From Coralliovum pocilloporae (GTDB lineage: Bacteria; Pseudomonadota; Alphaproteobacteria; Rhizobiales; Cohaesibacteraceae), in NCBI RefSeq assembly GCF_030845175.1, contig NZ_CP132542.1, positions 1,120,001 through 1,184,000 on the forward strand: a stretch of DNA of 64,000 nt, read 5' to 3'. Shown here one piece after another: positions 10,936-22,019 of this stretch. The translations under genes were made by a program, and so were the position numbers. Under the pieces are notes generated by a model that saw nothing but the letters and a program-made list of their open reading frames with translations, made no database searches and was not told the DNA's origin. The first letter of the stretch is position 1. Each line of letters starts with the position of its first letter.

Positions 10936-11364
10936 TCAGTTTCTGTCTTCGGGAAGCTCCGGCAAGGGCATGAAATCGACACCTTCGTCGATCAGCTCTC
11001 TTGCTTCATCCGTTGTGGCCTCACCATAGATGCCGCGGTGCTCCACCTCTCCGTAGTGGATACGACGCGCTTCTTCTGCGAATTTGTCACCCACATAGTC
11101 AGCGCTCTCAGTCACTTTGTTGCGCAGCTCTTTCAGAGCCTCCACCATCTGCCGCTGTTGCTCTTCCTGCGCCACCATGGCGGTGACCGTCTTCTTGCGG
11201 CTGGTGGAAACAGCAGGGGCCATCAGGGTTTTTGTAACCGTACCGGACCCGCATGTGGGGCAGGACAGAACACCCAGGTCAGCCTGGCGCTCAAAGTCGT
11301 CAGCCGATCGGAACCAGCCCTCAAACTCATGCTTCATATCACATTGAAGACTGTATTTGATCAT
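10936..11364 (-). CDS. DUF1178 family protein
   Basis: Conserved small proteobacterial protein (142 aa) of unknown function. It begins MIKYSLQCDMKHEFEGWF, with a Cys in the first strand, and has a CPTCGSG zinc-ribbon-like knuckle (~35-41) followed by KTLMAPAVSTS; this resembles the FmdB-type zinc-ribbon fold. The rest is helical. It overlaps the upstream nitrilase-family gene by four bases (ATGA), so the two are co-translated. This pairing is common in alphaproteobacteria, but the shared role is unknown. Confidence 0.9.
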   Translation of the reverse strand: MIKYSLQCDMKHEFEGWFRSADDFERQADLGVLSCPTCGSGTVTKTLMAPAVSTSRKKTVTAMVAQEEQQRQMVEALKELRNKVTESADYVGDKFAEEARRIHYGEVEHRGIYGEATTDEARELIDEGVDFMPLPELPEDRN

Positions 11365-12218
11365 GATGCCGCCTCGGCATCGTCCGCAAGCCCGGCCATC
11401 TGGATAGAGAAATGCCGGTCATGAGAGAGAGCCGGTATCCGACTGCGGGCCTTTTCAGTCAACTGAGGATCAATCTCAGCCGTGATAAAACCAGGTCCAT
11501 CTTCCGCCTCGGCCAGGATTGCGCCCCATGGATCGATAATCATCGAATGTCCATAGGTCCGCCTTCCGTCATCATGCGCTCCGCTCTGCGCAGCAGAAAA
11601 GACAAAACACCCGGTTTCAATTGCCCTGGCCCGGAGCAGTACATGCCAGTGCGCCCGACCGGTCTGTTCAGTAAAAGCGGCTGGAATCGCGACGAAATCG
11701 GACCCTGCCTTTGCGTAAGTCCGGTAAAGATGGGGAAAGCGCACATCATAACAGATAGAGAACCCGAGCCGCCCCCAGGGCAGGTCGGCCAGAACCGCAT
11801 CCTGTCCGGCCTGATAGGACGCCGATTCCCGATAACTTTCTCCACCGGCCAGATCCACGTCAAACATATGCAGCTTGTCATAACTAGCCTGCAGACGGCC
11901 ATCTGTACCGAACAGATAAGCCCGGTTGGCAAGATGGCCATCATCAAGGCGCACAGCAACGGACCCCACATGGAGGGCAATCTTCAGATCCCGCGCCAGA
12001 CCGGAAAAAGTGGCAAGAACCTCGTGATCGGTTTCAGCGGTTACTTCATCTTGCATGGATGCACGATCAAGCTCCATGATCGTCGTCATTTCCGGCGTCA
12101 GCACATAATGAGCACCCTGCCCGGCCGCGGCTCTGACAAGAGCTTCAGCTTCCTTCAGATTATCGCTGACTTTCCGGCCTGAGCACATTTGCACACAGGC
12201 CGCTCGAAATGACGTCAT
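11361..12218 (-). CDS. Carbon-nitrogen hydrolase (nitrilase superfamily)
   Basis: Cytoplasmic C-N hydrolase of about 285 aa with the catalytic triad visible: Glu in TPEMTT, Lys in YDKLHMFDVD and Cys in SICYDVRFPHLYR. This motif set matches the Nit1/Nit2-like branch, whose members hydrolyse deaminated glutathione or omega-amides, so a metabolite-repair role is plausible but not shown. The ATG at 12218 is used because family members begin MTSF..A.VQM; an upstream TTG is less likely. Its stop codon overlaps the DUF1178 start. It is downstream of grxC in the same direction. Confidence 0.9.
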   Translation of the reverse strand: MTSFRAACVQMCSGRKVSDNLKEAEALVRAAAGQGAHYVLTPEMTTIMELDRASMQDEVTAETDHEVLATFSGLARDLKIALHVGSVAVRLDDGHLANRAYLFGTDGRLQASYDKLHMFDVDLAGGESYRESASYQAGQDAVLADLPWGRLGFSICYDVRFPHLYRTYAKAGSDFVAIPAAFTEQTGRAHWHVLLRARAIETGCFVFSAAQSGAHDDGRRTYGHSMIIDPWGAILAEAEDGPGFITAEIDPQLTEKARSRIPALSHDRHFSIQMAGLADDAEAAS

Positions 12219-12320
12219 GGGTATCCCGTTCTGAGGATCTGCATTCAACAATCACCGAACACAGAAACAAATCAATTTCATTCCTGCAGGTTGTTATCCG
12301 GTGATGAGTTTAGCCCGAGT

Positions 12321-12578
12321 TCAGGCCGCAAGCAATTTATCCAGCTTGCCGTCCCACTCAAGGTCAAACAACTCATCACAGCCACCAACGTGCTTGTCGC
12401 CGATAAAAATCTGCGGGAATGTTTTCTTGCCATTTGCCTTCTTGACCATTTCCGCCTTCAGAGCCGGAGAGTATGTGGCGTCGTGCTCCTTGTATTTGGC
12501 ACCCTTCTTTTCCAGAAGTTTCTTCGCACGAGAGCAATAGCCGCAAAACTGGCGGGTATAGATTGTTACTTGCGCCAT
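12321..12578 (-). CDS. grxC: Glutaredoxin 3
   Basis: 85-aa dithiol glutaredoxin that reduces protein disulfides and glutathione mixed disulfides. The CGYC active site is at residues 12-15, the cis-Pro is in TFPQIFIG and the glutathione-binding GGCDE motif follows. It lies between comF and the C-N hydrolase on the same strand; the gaps of about 80 and 100 bases leave co-transcription open. Confidence 0.95.
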   Translation of the reverse strand: MAQVTIYTRQFCGYCSRAKKLLEKKGAKYKEHDATYSPALKAEMVKKANGKKTFPQIFIGDKHVGGCDELFDLEWDGKLDKLLAA

Positions 12579-12656
12579 CTATGGTCTTCCTTTGTCTGTG
12601 TCAGAATAAACGGTCCAGAACGGGTTCCAGAACTCTGACAGAAAATATTTCCGGCC

Positions 12657-13424
12657 TTATATGGGAGATCCCCCCGGCGCTGCAACCCTTGCAAAGGTCA
12701 CAACATCGACAGAACGGCATCCTCCCCGCAGAAGCGCACGTGTACAGGCATCCACCGTCGCTCCGGTTGTCAGGACATCATCGACCAGCAGAACCGACTT
12801 GCCAAAGAAACTGGCACGACCGTTATCGGTCACACGAAAGGCACCCTGAACATTACGCTTGCGATCCCGGGCAACCAGTCCCACTTGCCGGATTGTCGGC
12901 TTGATTCGTTCAAAGCCGTCAAAATCCACAGCAATTCCCGAGAGGCACCCAAGAGTTCTGGCAAGCTCCGCAGACTGATTGTAACGTCGCTGCCAAAGGC
13001 GTCTTCTATGCAATGGCACAGGCACAATAAGATCCGCATGCGCCAGAAGGTCTCCAGCAGCACGCAGAAGCATAGGACCGAGAAAATGGCTCAGTTCCGG
13101 CTGGTCCAGATATTTGAAACGGTGAATGACACGCTGGACACGCTCATCATAAAGAACCGCAGCCCGCGCCCGGCCGAAGGGCGGCGGGTTAGCAATAGCC
13201 TCCGCAGACAGAGCACCAGAACCGATATCATAGGCAAAGGGTATTCCAAGGCGTTCGCAATAGGGCCGCTCAATCCAGTTCAACCGGGACCAGCACTGCA
13301 TGCAGAACCCGTCTCCGGATGCAACGAGTATACGGCAAGACGGACAGAATGACGGCAAAAGCCAGTTCAGCGCAGCTCGTCCAATCCCGGAAACAGTTGC
13401 TCGTTCAATCGGATTGCGCAACAT
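12657..13424 (-). CDS. comF: ComF family phosphoribosyltransferase-like protein
   Basis: 255-aa protein with the ComF layout: an N-terminal zinc-knuckle pair (CPSC and CMQC, ~27-45) and a C-terminal PRTase fold with the PRPP-binding loop VLLVDDVLTTGATV (~210). ComF proteins are needed for late steps of DNA uptake in transformable bacteria, but homologues are widespread in species not known to be competent, so the role here is uncertain. It is divergent from the methyltransferase gene with only 38 bases between the start codons. Confidence 0.9.
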   Translation of the reverse strand: MLRNPIERATVSGIGRAALNWLLPSFCPSCRILVASGDGFCMQCWSRLNWIERPYCERLGIPFAYDIGSGALSAEAIANPPPFGRARAAVLYDERVQRVIHRFKYLDQPELSHFLGPMLLRAAGDLLAHADLIVPVPLHRRRLWQRRYNQSAELARTLGCLSGIAVDFDGFERIKPTIRQVGLVARDRKRNVQGAFRVTDNGRASFFGKSVLLVDDVLTTGATVDACTRALLRGGCRSVDVVTFARVAAPGGSPI

Positions 13425-13462
13425 AGATCACTCGTACCGTTTTCATATGTTGATCTTGCACC

Positions 13463-14332
13463 ATGACAAGCAGACTCTTCAACCGACAGCAGCAATTTGC
13501 CATTCAGGCTCGCGCTCTGAGATATCATGGCAACAAGGCAACCTTTCTGTATGAAGCTGCTGTTGATGATATTCTCGACCGCCTCAGTGTCATCTCCCGT
13601 GACTTCGCGCAAACCGTGGCTCTGACAGACCCGACAGGCTATTTGTCAACCGGTCTCCGCGCGCTCCCGAACATTGGCCAGATCACAAGAACAGCATGGT
13701 CCCAGGATCAGGACCCGGACCTGGTCACAGATGAGGAAGTCCTGCCCTTTTCCCGGGAAACACTCAATCTGATTGTGAGCCCGATTGCACTGCAATGGGC
13801 CAATGACCTGCCGGGAATACTGATTCAGGCGAGGCGGGCACTGAAGCCAGACGGCCTGTTGATTGGTTCAATGCTGGGCGGCGAGACGCTTTACGAGCTG
13901 AGAGATGTGCTGACAACTGCAGAACTCGAGTTGAGAGATGGTGCAGCACTGCGCGTCATCCCGTCACTGGATATCCAGACAATGGGCGGTCTCCTGCAGC
14001 GGACCGGTTTCAGCCTTCCTGTCATTGATCAGGACGCAATCACAGTTCGCTACAGCACATTTATCGATCTGATTCGGGATATCCGAGCCATGGGCGGCAC
14101 ATCGGCTTTCGCTGACAAAAGAACCCCGGCCCTCAATCGATCAATCCTGCACCGGGCTGAAGCGCTCTATCAGGAAAAATATTCCGATTCCGACGGGCGT
14201 ATCCGCGCCACATTCCAGATCATCTCATTTTCCGGCTGGGCACCGCATGAGAGCCAACAGCGCCCTCTTGAACCAGGCGGCGCAAAGCAGCGTCTGGAAG
14301 ACGCTGTCCGAGCTTTTGACAAGGACAAATAG
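13463..14332 (+). CDS. NDUFAF5-like SAM-dependent methyltransferase family protein
   Basis: 289-aa class I methyltransferase-fold protein resembling the alphaproteobacterial relatives of mitochondrial NDUFAF5, a complex I assembly factor that hydroxylates an Arg of the NDUFS7 subunit. Support: N-terminal LFNRQQQ...RALRYH segment, LPFSRETLNLIVSPIALQWANDLPG in the motif II region (here split over residues ~95-115), the post-I block ARRALKPDGLLIGSMLGGETLYELR and the C-terminal IRDIRAMGGTSA segment. Motif I is odd: the region where a D-x-G-x-G is expected reads VALTDPTGYLSTGL. Whether SAM is still bound is open. Confidence 0.8.
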   Translation: MTSRLFNRQQQFAIQARALRYHGNKATFLYEAAVDDILDRLSVISRDFAQTVALTDPTGYLSTGLRALPNIGQITRTAWSQDQDPDLVTDEEVLPFSRETLNLIVSPIALQWANDLPGILIQARRALKPDGLLIGSMLGGETLYELRDVLTTAELELRDGAALRVIPSLDIQTMGGLLQRTGFSLPVIDQDAITVRYSTFIDLIRDIRAMGGTSAFADKRTPALNRSILHRAEALYQEKYSDSDGRIRATFQIISFSGWAPHESQQRPLEPGGAKQRLEDAVRAFDKDK

Positions 14333-14391
14333 ACCTTGCCTGGCAACCATAGGAAAGAATGGAAATGGGCAAAAAGATCAGAATCGCGAAA

Positions 14392-14420
14392 AAATAAGAG
14401 TCTTTGAAATAAGAGTCTTT
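14392..14420. repeat. 14-bp tandem direct repeat at the flp 3' end
   Basis: AAATAAGAGTCTTT occurs at 14392-14405 and again at 14407-14420, one base apart. The second copy overlaps the first two read bases of the flp stop triplet (tta at 14419-14421). No function is apparent. Confidence 0.8.
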
Positions 14421-14589
14421 ATTGACCCGACGCACCTGACGCAGAAATCAGATTACCCAGACGTCCGAAAATATCATCAATTGGCGTATCATCCAGCGCA
14501 GCAAGACCAAGAATCGAAATCATAGCCAGAATCAGGCCATATTCTACGGCCGTGGCTCCTCGATCATCTTTCAGGAATTTGCGCAACAT
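14419..14589 (-). CDS. Flp/Fap-type type IVb pilin
   Basis: 56-aa prepilin of the Flp family, structural subunit of Tad-type adhesion pili. It reads MLRKFLKDDRGATAVEYGLI at the N-terminus. The basic leader, Gly11 cleavage site and EYG with Glu at mature position 5 are the diagnostic prepilin-peptidase signature. The hydrophobic helix LILAMISILGLAAL follows. The C-terminus is short and polar. No tad secretion genes or prepilin peptidase lie in the window, so this copy is isolated here. Start ATG at 14589. Confidence 0.8.
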   Translation of the reverse strand: MLRKFLKDDRGATAVEYGLILAMISILGLAALDDTPIDDIFGRLGNLISASGASGQ

Positions 14590-14693
14590 TGATATCAGAT
14601 CCCCTGCAGTTGCCGCTATTATCTCCCCGATCCGTTGATGAAGAATGAAGAAGCAGCTCCACAGCTAAACTAATTTCTAAAGACCAGGCTCTG

Positions 14694-16469
14694 CTAAAGC
14701 GGCCAGAAAAAGAGAATGGACGGCACCGCGACGGCAATCACAATCAGCTCAAGCGGCAGGCCCATCCGCCAGTAATCGCCAAAAGCATATCCGCCGGGCC
14801 CCATGATCAGAGTATTGTTCTTGTGTCCGATCGGCGTCAGAAAAGCGCAGGATGCCGATATGGCAACTCCCATAAGAAAAGCGTCCGGATTAACCTGTAG
14901 CGTCTGGGCAATCTCGATAGCAATCGGGGCCGCAATCACGGTTGTCGCGGTATTGTTCAGAACATCCGACAGGGTCATGGTTACAACCATCAGGAGAGCC
15001 AGAACCACGGGCGCCGTATAACCATCTGTCAGCGTAATGATACCCGAAGCGATAAGCCCTGTCCCTCCGGCCTGTTCCAGAGCGGAACCAAGGGGAATCA
15101 TCGACCCCAGCAGAACCACGACTGGCCATTCAATCTGATCATAGACCTCACGGAGCGGCACGATATTCAAAAGAACATAGAGTACCGCCGCACAGGCCAG
15201 AGCCACAGGCAGATAAACCAGCCCGAAGCTGGCCAGAGCAATGGCTGCGGCAAAAATCAGGGCAGCGGGAAGCGCCTTGCTTCTTTGCGTGACACTCAGT
15301 CCGCGCTCAGCCAACGGCAGACATCCAAGCCATTGCGTTACATCAGACAACCGTTCTGATGGTCCAAGAAGCAGAAGGACATCGCCCGCCTCAATCGGAA
15401 GCTTTCTCACACGGTTCCGGAATTTCCTGCCCTGCCGAGAAACGCCCAGAAGCGTCACACCCTGCCTGTAGAGCAAGCCAAGGGACAGGGCGCTCCGTCC
15501 GTCAATCCGTGCATCCCGTGGCACCACAACCTCGATAAGAGACATGCCGCCAGCAGCGGCTTTCGCATGATATTCTTCGCCCGCATATTCCAGCGTGAGC
15601 AATCCGCGCAGGCGATCAATCGCATCAGGCCTTGCCTCAACAACCAGAATGTCACCCGCAGCAATCTCCTCAAGTCGCGCCCTTCCGGGCTTGCGCTTTC
15701 CATTCCTGACCAACCCGATCAGCGCAGCGTCAGCCTCTTCAGCGGTGTCATCAAGATCTGCTATACGCTGGCCAACCGCACCGGATCCTTCCGGCACCAG
15801 AAGTTCAGCGATATAATTTTCGATCTCGAAGCCCGCTTTTTCTCCGTCACCGCCATTGCCGGCGCGTGGAATCAGACGCCAGCCCACAAGCGCGATAAAG
15901 GCAATCCCAACCACCGCACAGATCAGGCCAACCGGTGCAAAGTCGAACATGGCGAACGGTTGCCCCAAAGCCTGTTCCCGGAATGCTGCAATGATGATAT
16001 TCGGCGGCGTGCCAATCAGCGTGAAAAGCCCGCCGAGAATAGTCGCAAATGCCAGCGGCATCAAAGTGAGGCCAACGGCCCTGCCAGCACGTTTGGACGC
16101 CTGTATCTCAACCGGCATCAGAAGCGCCAGAGCCGCCACATTGTTCATAAAGCCGGACAACAGACCGCCAAGACCACCAATCAGGCTTATATGACCAGGC
16201 AGACCACGAGCCGGGTCAATCAGATGGCGTGTCAGGACGTCGATGGCACCGGAATTAATCAACCCGCGGGACACAATCAGCACTAGGGCAACAATGACCG
16301 TTGCCGGATGGCCAAAGCCGCTAAAGGCGTCTTCCTTCGGAACGAGCCCAAGCAGAAGCGCTATCAGCAGCGCGCAGAATGCCACCAGATCGTACCGGAA
16401 GCGCCCCCATAAAAGGAAAACAAAAACCAGCCCGAACAGGGAAAAAAGCGCAATCTGATCAAATGACAT
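14694..16469 (-). CDS. SLC13-type permease with two RCK_C (TrkA-C) domains
   Basis: Inner-membrane transporter of about 591 aa. Two hydrophobic halves (~1-200 and ~385-590) carry SLC13/DASS-like sequence: GGLLSGFMNNVAALALLMP and LIGTPPNIIIAA in the first half, SDVLNNTATTVIAAPIA and LTPIGHKNNTLIMGPGG in the second. They flank two soluble TrkA-C domains (~210-370), which bind small ligands. Members transport dicarboxylates, sulfate or other anions; the substrate cannot be read from sequence. The start could be the ATG at 16469 or an ATG nine codons upstream. It lies between flp and a tiny membrane gene, all on the minus strand. Confidence 0.85.
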   Translation of the reverse strand: MSFDQIALFSLFGLVFVFLLWGRFRYDLVAFCALLIALLLGLVPKEDAFSGFGHPATVIVALVLIVSRGLINSGAIDVLTRHLIDPARGLPGHISLIGGLGGLLSGFMNNVAALALLMPVEIQASKRAGRAVGLTLMPLAFATILGGLFTLIGTPPNIIIAAFREQALGQPFAMFDFAPVGLICAVVGIAFIALVGWRLIPRAGNGGDGEKAGFEIENYIAELLVPEGSGAVGQRIADLDDTAEEADAALIGLVRNGKRKPGRARLEEIAAGDILVVEARPDAIDRLRGLLTLEYAGEEYHAKAAAGGMSLIEVVVPRDARIDGRSALSLGLLYRQGVTLLGVSRQGRKFRNRVRKLPIEAGDVLLLLGPSERLSDVTQWLGCLPLAERGLSVTQRSKALPAALIFAAAIALASFGLVYLPVALACAAVLYVLLNIVPLREVYDQIEWPVVVLLGSMIPLGSALEQAGGTGLIASGIITLTDGYTAPVVLALLMVVTMTLSDVLNNTATTVIAAPIAIEIAQTLQVNPDAFLMGVAISASCAFLTPIGHKNNTLIMGPGGYAFGDYWRMGLPLELIVIAVAVPSILFFWPL

Positions 16470-16577
16470 GAAAAACCCGATCTCAAGCCCCATCAAAGAG
16501 ACCCATTATCGGGCTGTCACAATCGGATAGCAATGGAGATTGGGGGTATGGTCCCGGTCAGCAGAAAATTGCCAGCC

Positions 16578-16703
16578 TTACTGAGCAACAATCGCTGTCT
16601 GAGATGCCGTCTCGGTATTGGCTGCGTTAGCCAGAACAAGGCCAGCTGCGCCATAAAGAGCGATACCAAATACAAACGCAATAATCTTTACTGAAAGACT
16701 CAT
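16578..16703 (-). CDS. Possible 41-aa small membrane or exported peptide
   Basis: A short ORF starts MSLSVKIIAFVFGIALYGAA and ends in a polar tail (NTETASQTAIVAQ). It has one basic residue before a single hydrophobic helix and an AANA|N-type small-residue stretch that could be a signal-peptidase site. A purine-rich GGGAC lies before the ATG. I do not recognise the family. It precedes the SLC13 gene by about 110 bases on the same strand. The helix-then-polar layout makes it more than random, but comparative evidence is missing. Confidence 0.45.
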   Translation of the reverse strand: MSLSVKIIAFVFGIALYGAAGLVLANAANTETASQTAIVAQ

Positions 16704-16936
16704 CTGTCCCACGTCCCCTAGAAACTCAATTTTGCCATATTGATCATATGGTCTTGGTGTCGTTCACATGCCCTTCAGAATCTGGTGAGTCTGAAGTTGG
16801 GCATTCTTTCGCACGTGCATGTTGAAAACGGAACCCCTTCCCAGCGATTTCATCACAGAAATCCCCACAACCATGCCCGGCCAAGGTTAATGTTTTATGT
16901 CTGTTGCGATGCAGCAACAGTATTTTTGTACCAAAA

Positions 16937-16968
16937 AGTCAAAAAGCCCAGCCTGAGCTGGGCTTCAA
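16937..16968 (-). terminator. Terminator of secA
   Basis: A 9-bp stem (AAGCCCAGC at 16944-16952, GCTGGGCTT at 16957-16965) with loop CTGA, followed on the minus strand by TTTTT. It begins about 17 bases after the secA stop codon. Confidence 0.88.
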
Positions 16969-16981
16969 GAGATCATAGCGA

Positions 16982-19660
<2,679 letters not shown>

Positions 19661-19729
19661 CAAGAAGTCCTTTCTGAGCCAGCAGCAGCCGATTGGCGCG
19701 CGGCATTCTGATCGTCAAAATAAGTCGCA

Positions 19730-19866
19730 CGGATCAATATGATCCGCGGGCCCCGTTTTCGCGGTTTCTGCATCCTATTTCAACAAAAAACCGTGACACG
19801 ATGGACGGAAGGCCGAACGAGAGATAAGAGTGGTCCGGAGTGTTGTCAACTGACCGGATCGATCCG
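19730..19866. promoter_or_regulatory. Two GATCC-centred palindromes between secA and the parvulin gene
   Basis: CGGATCA-ATA-TGATCCG occupies 19730-19746 and CGGATCGATCCG occupies 19855-19866 in the 265-bp divergent region. Both share the GGATC/GATCC core and could be binding sites for one regulator. I cannot assign a protein to them, and no clean promoter hexamers stand out. Confidence 0.3.
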
Positions 19867-19925
19867 CAATCAGGGCCCGTTTCCCGTGGTTTTGAACTTT
19901 CGGTCCTGAACAAGGAAGCCGTCTT

Positions 19926-20759
19926 ATGATCTCTTCTCTTCGCCCGGTGGCTTTTGCAGCCGCGACTCTTCTGACTTCAACCCTTGCCATCGGCTCAATG
20001 ACCGGGCTCGCATCGGCAGAAGACAGCAAGATTGTCGCCAAGGTAAACGGGCAGGTGATCACCGAGTCTGATATCGAATTCGCATCCATCGATTTCCAGG
20101 AGCAACTGGCCCGTGTCCCGGAAGCCAACCGGAGACAGACCATTATTGACCTCCTCGTTGACACATTTGTGTTTGCGGAAGCTGCAGAAGGCCAGAATCT
20201 CGACAAGAACGAGACATTCGAAAAACGGATGGCCTTTCTCCGTCGCCGTGCCCTGCGCAATGCCTATTTCTCCGAAGTGGTCGAAAAAGCTGTAACGGAC
20301 GCGGATATCAAGGCCCGCTATGATCAGGAAATCGGTCAGATCACACCAGAGCAGGAAACCCGCGCCCGGCATATTCTGGTCAAGACGGAAGACGAAGCCA
20401 AAGCCATCATCAAGGAACTTGATGGCGGCGCTGATTTCGCAGAACTCGCAAAGACCAAATCAACCGGCCCCAGCGGCCCGGGTGGTGGTGATCTCGGCTA
20501 TTTTGCCCATGGCCGCATGGTGAAACCCTTTGCCGACGCCGCATTCTCCATGGACATCGGCAGCCACAGCAAAGAACCGGTTCAGACACAGTTCGGCTGG
20601 CACGTCATCAAGGTGGAAGATCGTCGTTCCCAGGAACTGCCGAGCTTTGAGGCCGTCAAGGATCAGGTGCGCGATATCGTGATTGCCGACAAGCTTCAGT
20701 CTGTCCTGAAAGACCTGAAGGACAAGGCGAAGATCGAAATCATCAAGCCTGCTGAGTAA
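19926..20759 (+). CDS. Parvulin-type peptidylprolyl isomerase (periplasmic)
   Basis: 277-aa exported PPIase/chaperone in the PrsA/SurA broad family. It has a signal peptide (hydrophobic ~8-28, cleavage near ASA-ED), an N-terminal SurA-like chaperone part with VAKVNGQVITESDIE, a parvulin domain (~142-235; TRARHILVKTEDEA, GGGDLGYFAHGRMVKPF, TQFGWHVIKVEDR), and a helical tail. It probably helps fold secreted proteins that leave through SecYEG, which fits its position divergent from secA. First gene of a likely parvulin-argJ-GNAT-mutT unit. Confidence 0.93.
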   Translation: MISSLRPVAFAAATLLTSTLAIGSMTGLASAEDSKIVAKVNGQVITESDIEFASIDFQEQLARVPEANRRQTIIDLLVDTFVFAEAAEGQNLDKNETFEKRMAFLRRRALRNAYFSEVVEKAVTDADIKARYDQEIGQITPEQETRARHILVKTEDEAKAIIKELDGGADFAELAKTKSTGPSGPGGGDLGYFAHGRMVKPFADAAFSMDIGSHSKEPVQTQFGWHVIKVEDRRSQELPSFEAVKDQVRDIVIADKLQSVLKDLKDKAKIEIIKPAE

Positions 20760-20780
20760 GATAAGTTTTTGGGGGTTATC

Positions 20781-22019
20781 ATGGACGCAGTTTCACCATT
20801 TGCGCCCGCAGACTATCCGGATTTTCCGAGTGTTGAGGGCGTCCGCTTTGCAACTGAGGCTGCCGGAATCAAATATCAGGGCCGGACGGATGTCCTGCTC
20901 ACCCTGTTTGATCCGGGTACGGAGGTGGCCGGCGTTTTCACAACATCCCGCTGCCCGTCAGCACCGGTTGAATGGTGCCGGGCGCATCTCGCTGGTGGCA
21001 AGGCCCGTGCTCTGGTGGTCAATTCCGGCAATGCCAATGCCTTTACCGGCATGAAAGGCCGAAACACCGTCAAGGCCACAGCCGATTTTGCGGCAGAAGC
21101 CGTCGGATGCGCGCCTGAAGAGGTTTTCCTGGCTTCAACCGGCGTCATCGGCGAGCCCATGGATCCCGCACCCTTTGGGCAGGTTCTCAAAGGCATGACC
21201 CAAGCTGCTTCAGATAATCGGCTGCTGGACGCGGCACGGGCCATCATGACCACGGACACGTTTCCGAAAGCCGCCAGTCGCACCGTCGGGATAGGCGGCG
21301 TGCCGGTGACCATCACCGGCATTGCCAAAGGTGCCGGGATGATCGCACCGGATATGGCGACCATGCTGTCCTTCATCTTCACCGATGCACCTGTTTCGGC
21401 AAAAGCCCTCCAGGCCATGCTGTCGAAAGGAGTCAAGGACACCTTCAACGCCATCACCGTCGACAGCGACACCTCCACCAGCGACACGGTCATGCTGTTC
21501 GCCACCGGCAAAGCAGCCGACAGGGGTGCACCACGCATTGAGGAAGCCGGAGATCGCAAGCTCTCCGGTTTCAAGAAAGCCCTGAATGATCTTCTCCGGG
21601 AGCTGTCCCATTCTGTGGTCAAGGACGGCGAAGGCCTGCGGAAATTCGTCGAGGTCCAGGTCACAGGCGCAACATCCAAAGCGTCAGCCCGCAAGATCGG
21701 CAAGTCAATTGCTGATTCGCCTCTGGTCAAAACCGCTGTTGCAGGAGAAGACGCCAACTGGGGTCGGGTGGTGATGGCCGTCGGCAAGGCCGGGGAATCT
21801 GCGGACCGGGACAAGTTGGCCATCTGGTTTGGCGATATCCGGGTAGCCGTTGGTGGGGAACGGGATCCGGATTATTCCGAGGATGCCGCCTCGGCCTATA
21901 TGCAGAACGCGGAAATCGTCATCCGGGTTGACCTGGGACTGGGACGCGGCAGGGATACGGTCTGGACCTGTGATCTGACCAAGGAATATGTGGCCATCAA
22001 CGGAGATTATCGGAGCTGA
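20781..22019 (+). CDS. argJ: ArgJ, glutamate N-acetyltransferase / amino-acid acetyltransferase
   Basis: Transfers acetyl between N-acetylornithine and glutamate in the cyclic arginine pathway; many also use acetyl-CoA. The 412-aa precursor self-cleaves at the Ala-Thr bond in [14 protein letters not shown], making Thr194 the N-terminal nucleophile of the beta chain; this motif is intact. The ATG at 20781 follows GGGGG at good spacing, and an in-frame TTG four codons upstream is unlikely. The stop overlaps the following GNAT start by one base (TGATG). Confidence 0.96.
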   Translation: MDAVSPFAPADYPDFPSVEGVRFATEAAGIKYQGRTDVLLTLFDPGTEVAGVFTTSRCPSAPVEWCRAHLAGGKARALVVNSGNANAFTGMKGRNTVKATADFAAEAVGCAPEEVFLASTGVIGEPMDPAPFGQVLKGMTQAASDNRLLDAARAIMTTDTFPKAASRTVGIGGVPVTITGIAKGAGMIAPDMATMLSFIFTDAPVSAKALQAMLSKGVKDTFNAITVDSDTSTSDTVMLFATGKAADRGAPRIEEAGDRKLSGFKKALNDLLRELSHSVVKDGEGLRKFVEVQVTGATSKASARKIGKSIADSPLVKTAVAGEDANWGRVVMAVGKAGESADRDKLAIWFGDIRVAVGGERDPDYSEDAASAYMQNAEIVIRVDLGLGRGRDTVWTCDLTKEYVAINGDYRS

